In this document: positions 1-10,925 of the stretch, one piece after another
How positions within the stretch are numbered: the first letter of the stretch is position 1
Layout: the number at the start of each line of letters is the position of its first letter
Source: Gossypium raimondii
Taxonomy: Eukaryota > Streptophyta > Magnoliopsida > Malvales > Malvaceae
Assembly: GCF_025698545.1 (NCBI RefSeq)
Contig: NC_068569.1
Span: 5,456,001 to 5,520,000, forward strand
DNA length: 64,000 nt
Reading direction: 5' to 3'
The notes under the pieces: generated by a model
The model's input: only the letters and a program-made list of their open reading frames with translations
Database searches by the model: none
What the model was told of the DNA's origin: nothing
Translations under genes and position numbers: made by a program

Positions 1-516
1 TTTAATTGAATACAAGTTATTGAAATTTATTTATGAATTTAATGAATAAATTGAGTGTTAAAAGATTTTAGTGTAAATTGATTATAATGAACAAATCTAA
101 TTAAAATATAGTTATTATTGTTGTTGTTGTTGTTGAAACAAGTTGATTTAATGTATTAAATGTTTATTGAAAAAATAACGGTATAAATTGAATTAAGAAA
201 TAGTGTATGAGTTAATTTGAATTATGGTAATACCACTGAGTATTCCTATACTCAGCGTACGGTTGTTTCCGTACGCAAGTTAGTAGAAAGTCAGTGTCCG
301 GTCCAGCATCCAGAGTAATCCCGACCTCAGAGAAATTTTAGTGATGTACCTTTGTTTGATAATGTGGCATGTACATAGGTGATGTATAGGTTAAGTATAA
401 AAGTTTTGTTATTATGGTTGTAGAATGATGTTTAAACTAGTTATAAGTTATCTGATATATCCGGTAATGCTCCGTAACCCTGTTCTGGATACGGTTTAGG
501 GTTAAGGGGTGTTACA
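1..516. mobile_element. LTR of a TGTAACA-type retrotransposon, truncated by window edge
   Basis: The right end reads GGGTTAAGGGGTGTTACA and stops at 516, where the copia coding sequence resumes with GGATT, the expected 5 bp target duplication (517-521). The other end lies outside the window. The terminal part (a 'TCCGGTAATGCTCCGTAACCC' type sequence followed by a GGTTAGGG block) matches the ends of the LTRs at 26108-28504 and 30174-41895, so it is the same superfamily and orientation. It interrupts the RNase H part of the copia element on its right. A perfect 8 bp hairpin (GCGTACGG/CCGTACGC) lies at 255-276 and a short TTG run at 118-135. I see no gene in it. Confidence 0.75.
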
Positions 517-1946
517 GGATTTGACCCAAAAAATACACAATATCCTGAAGTTGACCGTCGATCATCGAAATCCAATCCCCAATTAGCATCAGAAAACCCA
601 ACCAAAGATAATAAACCAGACCGACGGAACGTAATCCCAAAATCAAGAGTTCCAGCCAAATACAGCAATATCCTCTTAAGTGCACCCATATGAACTGTGG
701 TAGGATTATGCATGAACTGGCAAACCCTGTTTACCACATACGCAATACCAGGCCTAGTAATAACCATATACTGTAACGCACCAGCCAAACTCCTATACTC
801 CGTCGGATCTGGCAAAGGATCCCCATCATCCTTAGAAACGTGCGACGAACTAATCATAGGTGTATGAACACTTTTAGCATTAGACAAGCCACTTCGTTTT
901 AACATATCGTGAATGTACTTTTTCTGACATAAATGAAGACTCCCAGTAGAGGACCTAGTAACCTCAAGGCCCAGAAAATAATGCATACTTCCCATATCTT
1001 TGAGCGAGAATTCATCATTCAGCAGCTTCACAAACCAGTCAATAGATGATGACAAACTACCAGTTATGATTATGTCATCAACATACACAAGAACATATAG
1101 TATGGAGTCAGAGCAAGCCCGAACAAACAACGAAGCATCGGATTTGGAACTAACAAACCCAACTGCCAGAAGAAAAGTCTTTAACTTCTCAAACCATGCG
1201 CGAGGAGCCTGATGTAGACCATATAGAGCCTTTTTTAAACGACAGACCAAAGGTTTTCCATCAACTCCAAGCTGTACATATCCCAGAGGTTGTTGCATAA
1301 ACACTTCTCTATCAATATCACCATTTAAAAAAGCATTATTAACATCCACCTGACGAAGCGACCACCCTTTAGTGACCGCAATTGATAAGATAACCCTAAT
1401 AGTCGCAGGTTTGACAACTGGACTAAATGTTTCTTGAAAATCACATCCCGGAACCTGAGAACAACCTTTCGCAACCAAACGTGCTTTGCATCGTTCAACC
1501 GTACCGTCTGGATTTTTCTTGACTTTGAATAACCATTTGCAGCCAATAACTTTGCGACCTGACGGCATAGAAACAAGTTCCCAGGTACCATTCCGAATGA
1601 GTGCATCATACTCAGCTTGAGCAGCAGTCTGCCACTCAGGGCTAGCAAATGCTTCTTCAATCGTTGAAGGTTCACTAACTTCAACCGCAAGAACTTTAGG
1701 TTTGAAAATCCCAGCCTTTGATCGAGTAGTCATGGGATGAACATTCGTATCAGGCACAGAAATCTCTGGTCCTATAGGAACAGATGGAATTGAAACAACT
1801 GGTGTGGGAGACTGATAATCAGAATACAAATTAGTACTTTCGGAACTAACAGCAACTTCATTTTGAGGACCCAAAGCTTCATTAAAAACCGGAACACTAG
1901 GAGAAGTAATACTCGTTGGATCAGCATTAACTTCATTCGGAGGAAC
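517..1946 (-). pseudogene. copia reverse transcriptase and partial RNase H
   Basis: This is the pol segment downstream of the inserted solo LTR. The start of the copia RT domain is visible as WELVSMPSGRKVIGCKWLFK. The chain continues with KARLVAKG, the catalytic D of QVDVNNAFLNG and the YVDD box in YVLVYVDDIIITGS. RNase H begins with GFSDANWGLDFDDRRSTSGY and is cut after FFGSN, where a foreign LTR end begins at 516; the apparent C-terminal tail beyond that is read from the LTR. The frame is open across the whole segment with no internal stop. No ATG is needed, because this is an internal piece of a polyprotein. It would encode RNA-dependent DNA polymerase and RNase H for element replication in cytoplasmic particles. 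Confidence 0.92.
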
Positions 1947-1951
1947 CGAAG

Positions 1952-4783
1952 TGTAACACCCCTAACCCGTATCCGTCGTCGAAGTAGGGTTACGAGGCAT
2001 TACTGAACAAACACAACCATTTTTAAAATCAAACTGATCACAAATATGAAAATTAAATTACTTTTGCATAGCTATTTATAATTTACAATCAAAATATAAT
2101 CAACATCGTACTCAAACCTATACATGCCATAAGATTGAGTTCAAATATTTAACAAAATACCAAAAGTAGTCGATAGTGTGATAGACTATGCTGATGATCC
2201 CCGAGCTCGTAACGCGTCTCTAAAATCTATAAAAACAAATGGGCAAAAACAAACAAAGTAAGCTTTTATAGCTTAGTAAGTCTATAGCATACCTAAAATA
2301 CATATAAAAGAATCATATAATTCTTTAAGAAAATTTATTGAAATCACAATTAACAATTATAATTACTAATCAAACATTTGTTTAGATTTTAAAAGGATGT
2401 GTATTTATCTAATACACCCAAATGCATAAATGTATATACATTTTATGCATATAATCTACAACCATGAATCATGAATGCATATATACATATATGCATGACA
2501 AATATTAGAACCAAATGTATATACACTTTAAACATATTAGCCGAATGCATATATACATAAGCTTAACAAATATTATAACAAAATGTGTACATGTATTTAC
2601 CACATACATTTATCCAAAGTCATATATGTACTTATCATGCACATACAATCGAATATATATATATAACTTTATCAATCACATTTCATATCTCATTATACAT
2701 GTATATATATATATCGATCATAAACTTTTAACCTAACTCATATTTATGCCTATAACCGAATACATTCGCATTCAACTTTTACTTATAAACAAATATTTAC
2801 ACATATATGTATTAGCAATTGCACATAAGATTACTCATCAGTTTCTTATACCAAATGCACCCATAAATATATATATATCAACCACCTATGTCGAGTTTAT
2901 GCACAACATCTTCAAACACATAAATCTGAACAATTCACACAATTTCAACAGATTCACCGGCACTTAGCCTGCTAGGCTTAAATATTCCATGCTTAAATAT
3001 TCAGCTCGAAACTCAAAATTTATATCATACAAACACATGAATATATATATAAAACTCAACCACCAAATCCAATTTGACAATTCAATAAATCAACTGAACA
3101 TATTTATGCATAACCTTATACTTCAAATCCTACTACAAATATAATACTATTTAACTAAAAATATTCTTGAATAATATACACTTTACATTCCAACATATTA
3201 AAATTTTACACACATATATATACATGATCAAAACTAACATATGCAAATATCATCTAATAACAAATTTCAAAACTAAATCTTATACATGCATACATATACA
3301 CTCAAACGGCATATACTTTTATAATGACACATCTTAATTGATTCAAAAGTGTATATATACATGTATATTTACATGTTTAATAATAAAACTCTTATATCTA
3401 TGTATATTTACGAATCTCTAAGTACACATATATACATATACATATCTTTGATTAAATCAATAATTTATACATGTATATACGTGTATGAATTGAACCTCAT
3501 ATATATATAAAACTCTTATACTTCAACTAGATTCATTAACATTTATGTATATACTTATTTACCTTTGCACTTTAGCTAAATTCAATTACCTATATAAGTA
3601 TAAACCTCTAGGTTCGAATATAAAAGAAAATACATATAAGCCAATCATACTTTTAATTTATTCAACCGATATACTTTAAATTATAATTCATCAAAATAAA
3701 TACATATACATACTTATATATTGTTTTATGACATTAAATAGCTAATAGACTTACCTCGGAAGATGGAAAATCGAAGTCGACGATTATTCACTAATTTGGC
3801 TTTTCCCGATCTAACTCCGATTTCTTTGGTTCTCGATCTAAATATATTCAAAATAAGATAATTTATTTATTAACACATTCAATTTAATCCAAAAACACAT
3901 AATTTGGCAAATACTATTTTGCCCCTAATATTTACACTTTTTGCTATTTAGTCCTTTTTGCACAAAACACAAAATACACAAAATTTTCCCTCACTAAGCT
4001 AGGGCCGAATGTTCCTTGTCTTCATACTAGTCCACACATTTCATTTATTTCACATTTTAGTCCCCCAAAAATTTAATTTCACAATTTAGCCCTATTTACT
4101 CAATTTCACTAAAAATCCCAATACAAAACATATTAATCTATCACATATCTTTCATTTTTCATCATCAACTATCACAAAGTCCAAGCATTCATCAATGGCA
4201 CATTTCAAAATCATCAACAATTCACAAAATTAAAACATGGGTTTTGAAGAACACAAAGCAACGATCTCAAAAACGTAAAAATTATTAAAAATTAAAACCT
4301 AAACATACCTTAATCAAGCAAAATAAGTGCCGAACCTAGCTTGCTATTTTTTTCTTCTTTTTCTTTTGTATATTCGGCAATGAGAAAGATAACATGCATG
4401 ACTTTGTTTATTTTAAGTTTTATTATTTTCAATATATTATACCATTATTATTTTACTTTTATATTTAATATATATAATATATATATAATAGCCATCATTG
4501 CCGTCCACTACCATTAATATTGGCTAAATTTCAACATGAAACCTCCAAATTATAAAGACAAAAATAATTAAGCACTTTCATATTTAGCCATTAAATTTTT
4601 ATTTTATGCGATTTAGCCATTTTCTCAAATTAAGCACACAACAATAAAATTAATTCATGAAACTTTCACACAAGTAAATTCACACATAATAAACACGTAA
4701 AATAATATTAAAATATTTTTTCAGACTCGGATTTATGGTCCCGAAACCACTGTTCCGATTAGGGTCAAAACTGGGTTGTTACA
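1952..4783. mobile_element. solo LTR (2.8 kb) inserted in copia pol, TSD CGAAG
   Basis: It begins TGTAACACCCCTAACCCG and ends GGGTTGTTACA. It is flanked by the perfect 5 bp direct repeat CGAAG at 1947-1951 and 4784-4788. Removing it together with one CGAAG rejoins the copia reading frame. There is no gag/pol, no primer-binding site and no second LTR inside, which fits a solo LTR left by LTR-LTR recombination. The interior is very AT-rich, with ATACATATATGCAT-like low-complexity sequence (about 2390-3740) and a 'pyrimidine then CCGAATGTTCC' block near 4000. The orientation is opposite to most LTRs in the nest at 25-42 kb. The gypsy assignment is an inference from terminal similarity to known plant Ty3/gypsy LTRs. 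Confidence 0.88.
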
Positions 4784-4966
4784 CGAAGACCCACTCAAAA
4801 CACCCGGGCATGTAGAACCAGTAACTATGTTCCTATGAGCAGACACATTATTCTTAATTAATGGAAAACATGTAGGTACAGTATTTACCTCCCAAGTAGA
4901 GCATGATAAAGACGCCGGAGAAAGAAATCGCGATTCATTAAACTCTACATGACGAGATACAATGAT

Positions 4967-7040
4967 TCAACCATCAGGTAAGAGACATTGATACCCTTTG
5001 TGACAAGAGCTGTATCCCAAAAACGTACACGGTTGAGACCGAAAATCTAACTTGTGACGTTGAAACGGCCTCAAATACGGATAGCAACAACAGCCAAATA
5101 CCCGCAAATGCTCATAAGTAGGATCACACCCATACAAAGCTCTAAACGGAGTCTTACTATCCAGTACTGGTGTTGGAAGACGATTTATCAAATGAACCGC
5201 ACATGTAAACGCATATGCCCAAAATTCCATCGAAAGCCCTGCTTGAGCTAAAAGAGTAAGTCTCATTTCCACAATATGTCTATGTTTACGTTCCGCAACA
5301 CCATTTTGTTCAGAAGTATGAGGACAGGTAATGCGATGAATAATGCCTTGATCAGCTAACACCGAGGCAATCGCTTTATACTCCCCGCCCCAGTCACTCT
5401 GAAATTGTTTGATAGACTTGCCGAATTGATTCTGCACGAGTTTCTGAAACTGAACGAAACACTTCACGGCCTGAGACTTTTGTCGAATTAAATACACCCA
5501 AGTGAACCGAGAACACATATCGATAAATGAGACATAATACCAATTTGACCCAGAAGCAACGGAGGCAGGGCCCCACAAATCCGAAACAATCAAAGAAAAA
5601 GGATCAGTGTATTCAGTAGTGGAAACCGGAAACGGCAATTTATGAAACTTTTTCCTTTTTACAAGCAGTACAAACATCGCTTATATCAACTTTATTTAAT
5701 TTGAACTGACAATTATCAAGAACATTCTTAACAATCTTAGAAGACAGATGGCCAAGACGCTTATGCCACAGTAAACAAAACTCACTATCAGCAGTCTGAG
5801 TTGAAAGGTCAACTTGAGCAGTGGATGGATGAAGCGAAACAGGAACAGTAGTATCTGATATGGAGAATTGATAGAGCCCATTATGTATATGGCCCGTCAG
5901 CAAAATCTCCTGTGTCATGCTATCCTTAATCACACAATAAATTGAGTGAAACTCAAAGAAAACACCATTATCAGTTGCAAATTGTGATACTGACAATAAA
6001 TTCTTTCGAATAGCCGGCACGCACAGTACATTAGATAATCGAAGTACCCTAGACTTTGTAGCCAGAACACCCTGACCAACAGATGAAATCATAGCAGGCG
6101 AACCATCACCCATTAAAAGGGAAGACGTACCTGAATATGGAACAGCATCATGTAGTGCTGAAAGATCTTGACACACGTACTTGCTGGCACCCGAATCAGG
6201 ATACCAAGATGACAAGCCAATCGGCCTTGGAACCGGAGAGTAAGACTCATCTCCACTAATGCCACGTGGTGTAGAATTTATATGCGAGCTAGAGATCGAC
6301 GGATCAGAGTAATCAGAAGCATGTAAACTACACAATCGAGGAAGTCCAAAACATGGATTTGATGCCGAGAAAACACAAGCTCGTGGCTTAGTCTGCCATG
6401 GAACACCTATATTATCTGATGGCTTTGATGGACCCAACTGCACATTATTCGAAACAGGATTAGTAGCTATGAAAGGATTATTACCAATATTTGGCCCAAT
6501 ACCATCCTTCGGCCCAACACCATCATTCGGCCCAACAGCACTATCAATCCCATCACGCGGCCCATACTCTTGAGGCCTATATGTTCGGCGTTCATTGGGC
6601 TCCCTATGCGGTCTGGGCCAACTATTTTGCCCAACATGAGATGGACCATACGGCCCCACCTGTTGCTCATGAAAAGCATTAGTCCCATCAGCAAGCCACT
6701 TTTGACCAGAATTATAATTTTGACTAGGAACATAATTTTGACCATTTTCAAAATAATTTTGACCAGGGTTAGAGAACCTAGGCCTTGTATTTTGCTGTGC
6801 AGACCATCCCCGAGGACCAGAATCATTGGGAACCGGCGGCGGAAATGGCGCCTGAGATGTGTCATCACGGTGATAGCGATAATAACACCGCTGAGCAACA
6901 TGGCCAAACCTCGAGCATATCTGACATTGAATTCGTGGCCAGAAGTTCCTACCACGGCCACGAGATCCCAAACGGCCTCCACGCAACGAGCCATCCTCGA
7001 CCGGTAGCGAAGATTCCTCCACAAGGTTTGCCGCATACAC
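4967..7040 (-). pseudogene. copia zinc knuckle, protease and integrase (frameshifted)
   Basis: The first part (7040 to about 5650) has the gag zinc knuckle CQICSRFGHVAQRC (CX2CX4HX4C) and the protease site WYPDSGASKYVC. It then has the GAG-pre-integrase block LWHKRLGHLSSKIV and the last cysteines of the integrase HHCC finger (CTACKKEK). At about 5650, within an A-rich run, the frame shifts by one. The integrase core then continues with the DDE residues: D in IVSDLWGP, D in FQSDWGGEY and E in EQNGVAERKHR. A TGA at 4967-4969 ends the frame where related elements usually have arginine, as expected of CGA to TGA by cytosine deamination. Between 4966 and the LTR insertion the frame stays open. Confidence 0.9.
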
Positions 7041-7043
7041 AAC

Positions 7044-7729
7044 TTATTGAGAAGCCTGCGCCTGTCTGTTCTCACACTCAACGAGCGCAGCCACTAAACG
7101 CTGAAACGGCAGAGGAGTCAGCGACAGTGAGCCAGAAGAAACAACGCCATCAAACTCTAACGGAAGACCCGCAAGCAAGACCGCCGTGCGTTTCGCCATA
7201 GAAATTGGATCACCAGACGCTGCCAAAAGTGCACAAATACCTTTCAACTTAGTGACATAATCACGGATCGACATATTACCTTTTTTTAGAGAATGAAGTT
7301 CATGACGCAGACGCGACTGCTTGAGATCCGTATCTGCCACAAACAATTCCAACGCCGTCGTCCACACATCTGAGGCCGACTGAACCTCCGAGAACGAACT
7401 CAAAATCAACGAACTTATAGTAGAGAGAAGCCAAGACATGAGAAGATTGTCTTGCTGTTGAAAGGCAGATGACGCCGGATTCAAAACCGAGCAACCGCAG
7501 TGCGTTGGATTTAACTTCAAGCGAGCAGTAATGAGCCATCAAGAAAGCCAAACAGTTCATATCCATTAACAACAAATCGAACCTGTTGTTTCCATTGAAG
7601 AAAAGATCCTTCATCAAGCTTAACAACATCGTGCCGAGGGAAAGAATTGACCACACAATCAGTAGCAAACGCTGCTCCACGCGACTCAAGCGACTCCGAG
7701 GCAGCAGAAGTATCATTAGCGTTAGCCAT
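7044..7729 (-). pseudogene. copia gag capsid (frameshifted, nonsense at 7044)
   Basis: The start chosen is the ATG at 7729-7727 (MANANDTSAASES), 22 bp after the primer-binding site. The N-terminal part contains the copia-type VVKLDEGSFLQWKQQV segment. The frame is lost near 7520-7530 and resumes in the next frame with VWTTALELF and the UBN2-type SLKKGNMSIRDYVTKLKG, typical of copia gag. A TAA at 7046-7044 ends this section; the same frame then runs on into the zinc-knuckle section, so the TAA is a nonsense mutation inside a once continuous gag-pol. Gag would form the particle that packages element RNA. Confidence 0.85.
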
Positions 7730-7748
7730 GAACAAGACTCACCTAGCG

Positions 7749-7758
7749 ACTGATACCA
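7749..7758 (-). other. copia primer-binding site
   Basis: On the minus strand the sequence right after the LTR end CATTTCTTCA reads TGGTATCAGT. TGGTATCAG complements the 3' end of plant initiator tRNA-Met, the usual primer of plant copia elements. There is no spacer between the LTR and the site. Confidence 0.75.
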
Positions 7759-7927
7759 TGAAGAAATGCAGAGTTTAATGTGTAAGTTTCTATTTGAAAA
7801 TCTGATTTCTAACTTGATTTTACAGAAGGCTCATCTAGAGTATTTATAGACTCTAACTTCTCTTAACAAACTAGCTAACAACCCAGCTATACTGTAACTG
7901 CACTCTAACAGATTTATTATCTTAACA
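7759..7927 (-). repeat. copia 5' LTR (about 169 bp)
   Basis: On the minus strand it starts TGTTAAG (7927) and ends TTTCTTCA (7759), directly before the primer-binding site. A TATA-like TATAAATAC lies near 7849-7839, about 85 bp before the LTR end, as expected for the LTR promoter. The left boundary was chosen for the TG start and rests on no second LTR copy, so it could be off. No target duplication can be tested, because the other LTR is outside the window. Confidence 0.6.
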
Positions 7928-9631
7928 CTATATAATTCAAATACAACCATAAATATATCAAGTTTGAACTTTGAAAACACAACATTATTAAAAAAATCAT
8001 TATCAACTCTAACATATTTAATTCCATCCATGCGATTAATTTCAACCACTACATTTGAACAATTTAGCTTTGATTCAGTTCTGCCCATCAACAATGGTTG
8101 AAACTAAGTCTAAGATATCCCATTTGTATGGTGATATATTAGTTAAACAAAATTCATGAAGAATCCTCTACCATGGCCATATGAGCTCGTTTAACTCTTC
8201 AAATAATTAAAAACAATATTATTGAATTTTTTATCACTGTTTACATAAGATTGTTTAATTTTCCATCGAATCAATGCATGAACTAATAAATAATAATTAC
8301 ATTTAAAGCATGTCCCCACATATTACTACAATATTCCACGTCCACCGCTTTCTCTTTTCAACTTTTACTATTAGCACGTCCTAATTATTCGAGTTCATGC
8401 ATCTATACACTACACCACAAAGTAGAGCATTAACTTGCAAGCTTAATATTCCTATAAAGTAAAAAAAATTAAAATTTGAAGCTTACTACACCACTTATAC
8501 CGTCTCTAAAACTACATTTTGATTCCTCAAATGGTCAAGCTGAAATTATATATGCAGAAAGAATCCACTCATCTATATAACTATATATAAAAGGAAGACC
8601 TTTCTATGTTGACACATGGGTTTTCAATCTTTCTTTCTTTTCTTTTCTACATTTTATAGGAAAATGGTAGTTTGATAAAATTTATAATTACTAATAATTA
8701 ACTTTTATCAAGCTCATCATAAATTTTGAATTAAATATTTAAATGTTAATCTTTTTACTTTTTACATACCAAAATGTATAATTTTCAACAAATATAAATA
8801 TCTAATATTGGACCAAAAATAACATAACTAACACATTAACAAAAAATGTCAAACTCATATACCTATAATAAATTCATACTATATGTTAAATGATTCATTG
8901 ATTGTTAATGTGACTCATCAATTGAATCTCGATCCAATTACTAAAATATCAAATGTCCAGTTATTTTATAAAGTAAAAATATACTATAATGATTCTATTT
9001 TTATATATGTAAAATCTAAAATATATATTTATGAGATTCAAACACAAAAAATACTATTCAAACCAAAACTTTATTTATTTTAATAAATAAATTTATTAAA
9101 TATCTTTTTATCCTGATAGTAGGTATATCATAAAATATAATAAAAATACAGGTGAAAGTTTTTATTTAACATCGTATTTGTGAAGTTGAAATTTGAAATG
9201 GATGAGACAGACAATGAAACAGTGGAACATGCTACCTCCCTAAATTAAGGTAGGTAGGGAAGGGACCTAGTCTAGTTTTGCTTCTCTATCATTACTTGTT
9301 TTCATTTTTTAATTCAAATAAAACGATTATTATTTGATTTGTTTCTCTGCATCTTCCCTCCTCGAGCCTTTCCTTCTTACTTTCTCTCTTTACTTTTTTT
9401 TTTCATAATTTATAATTAATTTATACTACCAAATTATAAATATTTAAGGAAATTTATCCAAAAAATATTAAAAAGTAGTTTCGAAAATAACATCAGTTCT
9501 AAATTAAATAAAAAAATTTATTTGTTACAGTAAAAAATCCCGGCACAACCCAAAATAAAAACTAAACATTATTAAAATAATAAAATAAATAATAATTGTT
9601 GGTGTGCAGTAAGGAGTGGCGCACTCCAAAC
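7928..9631. other. intergenic, no gene seen
   Basis: AT-rich spacer between the copia LTR and the hAT MITE. It holds only short, biased open frames such as 8883-9083, with no motifs I recognise. I see no tRNA, splice structure or repeat unit in it. Confidence 0.6.
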
Positions 9632-10210
9632 TAGAGGCATTGATGGGTCGATTAGGTCCAAATTAAATATTAGGCCCATGTGTTAGGCCTGACTCAAAAA
9701 ATTAGTTTAAGATTTTGTTCAATCTTAGTTGAGATTATAATGTTAAAACTCAAGCTTGACCTAATCCGCCTGTATTGTTTTTTATATTATTTATTATGTA
9801 ATTTTTAAAAAACATATATAATACATCAAAAATATTAAAAATATTAATAAAAATTTCTCAACAAATTGAAAATAAATATATATGTATACTTAAATAATAT
9901 TAAGATAAGTGTAATTTAACAAGCAAATGCCTCTAAAATAATAATAAAATTAATAATAAAATAATAACAACATAATAGTACCAACATAATAGTGAAAAAA
10001 TACCAAGAAAATAGCAAAAAAGAAAACAGTAGTAAAAGCATTTTTTTTTTCATATTTGACCCGGGCCAAGACAAAAATGGCCTTACCCGAGGTCTAGCCC
10101 ATTTTCTAAATGGACCTTATTTTTTTGCTCAAGTCTATTTTTCAGACATATATTTTTACCCAAACCCTCCCAATTTTCAGACGGGTTGACCCGACCCATG
10201 GACAGATCTA
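9632..10210. mobile_element. hAT-type MITE copy 1 (579 bp, TSD CTCCAAAC)
   Basis: It is flanked by the perfect 8 bp direct repeat CTCCAAAC (9624-9631 and 10211-10218), the target size of hAT transposons. The termini are imperfect inverted repeats: left TAGAGGCATTGATGGGTCG, right end on the opposite strand TAGATCTGTCCATGGGTCG. The interior has GGCCCG/ACCCGGGCC-rich flanks around an AT-rich core and no coding capacity; the 9992-10189 frame is just read-through of these repeats. A second copy in the opposite orientation lies at 61483-62017. It would be mobilised in trans by an autonomous hAT element not present here. Confidence 0.82.
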
Positions 10211-10230
10211 CTCCAAACTAATTCATGTAG

Positions 10231-10428
10231 GTGAGTTCAGCATATAGAGTTTTGAGATATTTCTTATTTAGGTCCTGCAGTTTTAAATTTTACTTTAATT
10301 CTAACATTAATTTTTAGTTTAAACATTTTTTTTTTGATTTAGTCATTGCTTTTAATATATTTGAAATCAGTTTGCATCTTCTTTTAATTTTAAAGCCTTT
10401 GTATGTATATGGTGAATATTCAATTTAT

Positions 10429-10468
<40 letters not shown>

Positions 10469-10752
10469 GTTGGGTCTATTTACATGTCTCTTTTAATATA
10501 GATTAATTTAATTGTACAATAATTTTACTTTTGATAAATTAATCAAATTGAATATTCACCATATACATACAAAGGCTTTAATAATTAAAAGAACCGTATA
10601 AGAAGCAAACTAAATTCAAAAATATTAAAAGTAATGGCTAAATAAAATAAAAAAAAATCTTCAAACTACCAAGCAATGTTAAAATTAAAATAAAGTTTAA
10701 AATTGAAGAACCTAAGTAAGAAGTGTTCCAAAGCTGTATATGCTAAACCAAC
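10231..10752. mobile_element. foldback/MITE-like element with ~190 bp inverted arms
   Basis: The left arm (about 10231-10430) and the right arm (about 10545-10752) are imperfect reverse complements. Matching pieces include GTGAGTTCAG/CTAAACCAAC at the outer ends and GCCTTTGTATGTATATGG with its complement at the inner ends. The loop contains a (TA)n run at about 10433-10466. Gene-free. I could not find a convincing target duplication, so the exact ends and the superfamily are uncertain. Confidence 0.65.
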
Positions 10753-10805
10753 GAAGGTAAATTATGAACTGGAAGAGAAGTCACAGAGTTGGTTTTCTCA
10801 CCTTA

Positions 10806-10925
10806 GTCTGTGTTTGGTTCAGTGTATTAGCTAATCCATTACGCCCCGATTACGCGCCTATTACATTACGCCCCTATTCCGGCGTTTGGTTCGCTGTAAT
10901 AGGTATTACGCGCGTAATACAATCC
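10806..10925. repeat. Harbinger left terminal and subterminal repeats
   Basis: After the terminal GTCTGTGTTTGGTTC, short repeats of the type ATTACGCCCC/TATTACG recur at 5-30 bp spacing, and the TTTGGTTCGCTGTAATA motif is repeated at about 10885. They mirror the right end and are presumably transposase or Myb-protein binding sites. Confidence 0.75.

Larger units (their letters stand above)
517..7927 (-). mobile_element. Ty1/copia LTR retrotransposon, degenerate and interrupted
   Basis: Reading on the minus strand: a short LTR (7927-7759), a primer-binding site, gag, zinc knuckle, aspartic protease, integrase, reverse transcriptase and the start of RNase H. Integrase before reverse transcriptase is the copia order. 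A 2.8 kb solo LTR (1952-4783) splits it between integrase and reverse transcriptase. A second LTR (1-516) cuts RNase H, so the 3' LTR is outside the window. The coding sequence has at least two frameshifts and two nonsense codons, so the copy is inactive. The short (about 170 bp) LTR suggests the Ale/Retrofit lineage, but that assignment is only an inference. Confidence 0.9.

Noticed and set aside
6491..7201. Plus-strand open frames over the copia gag region
   Set aside because: They are antisense to gag and the zinc-knuckle region, with no family features; shadows of the minus-strand coding frame.
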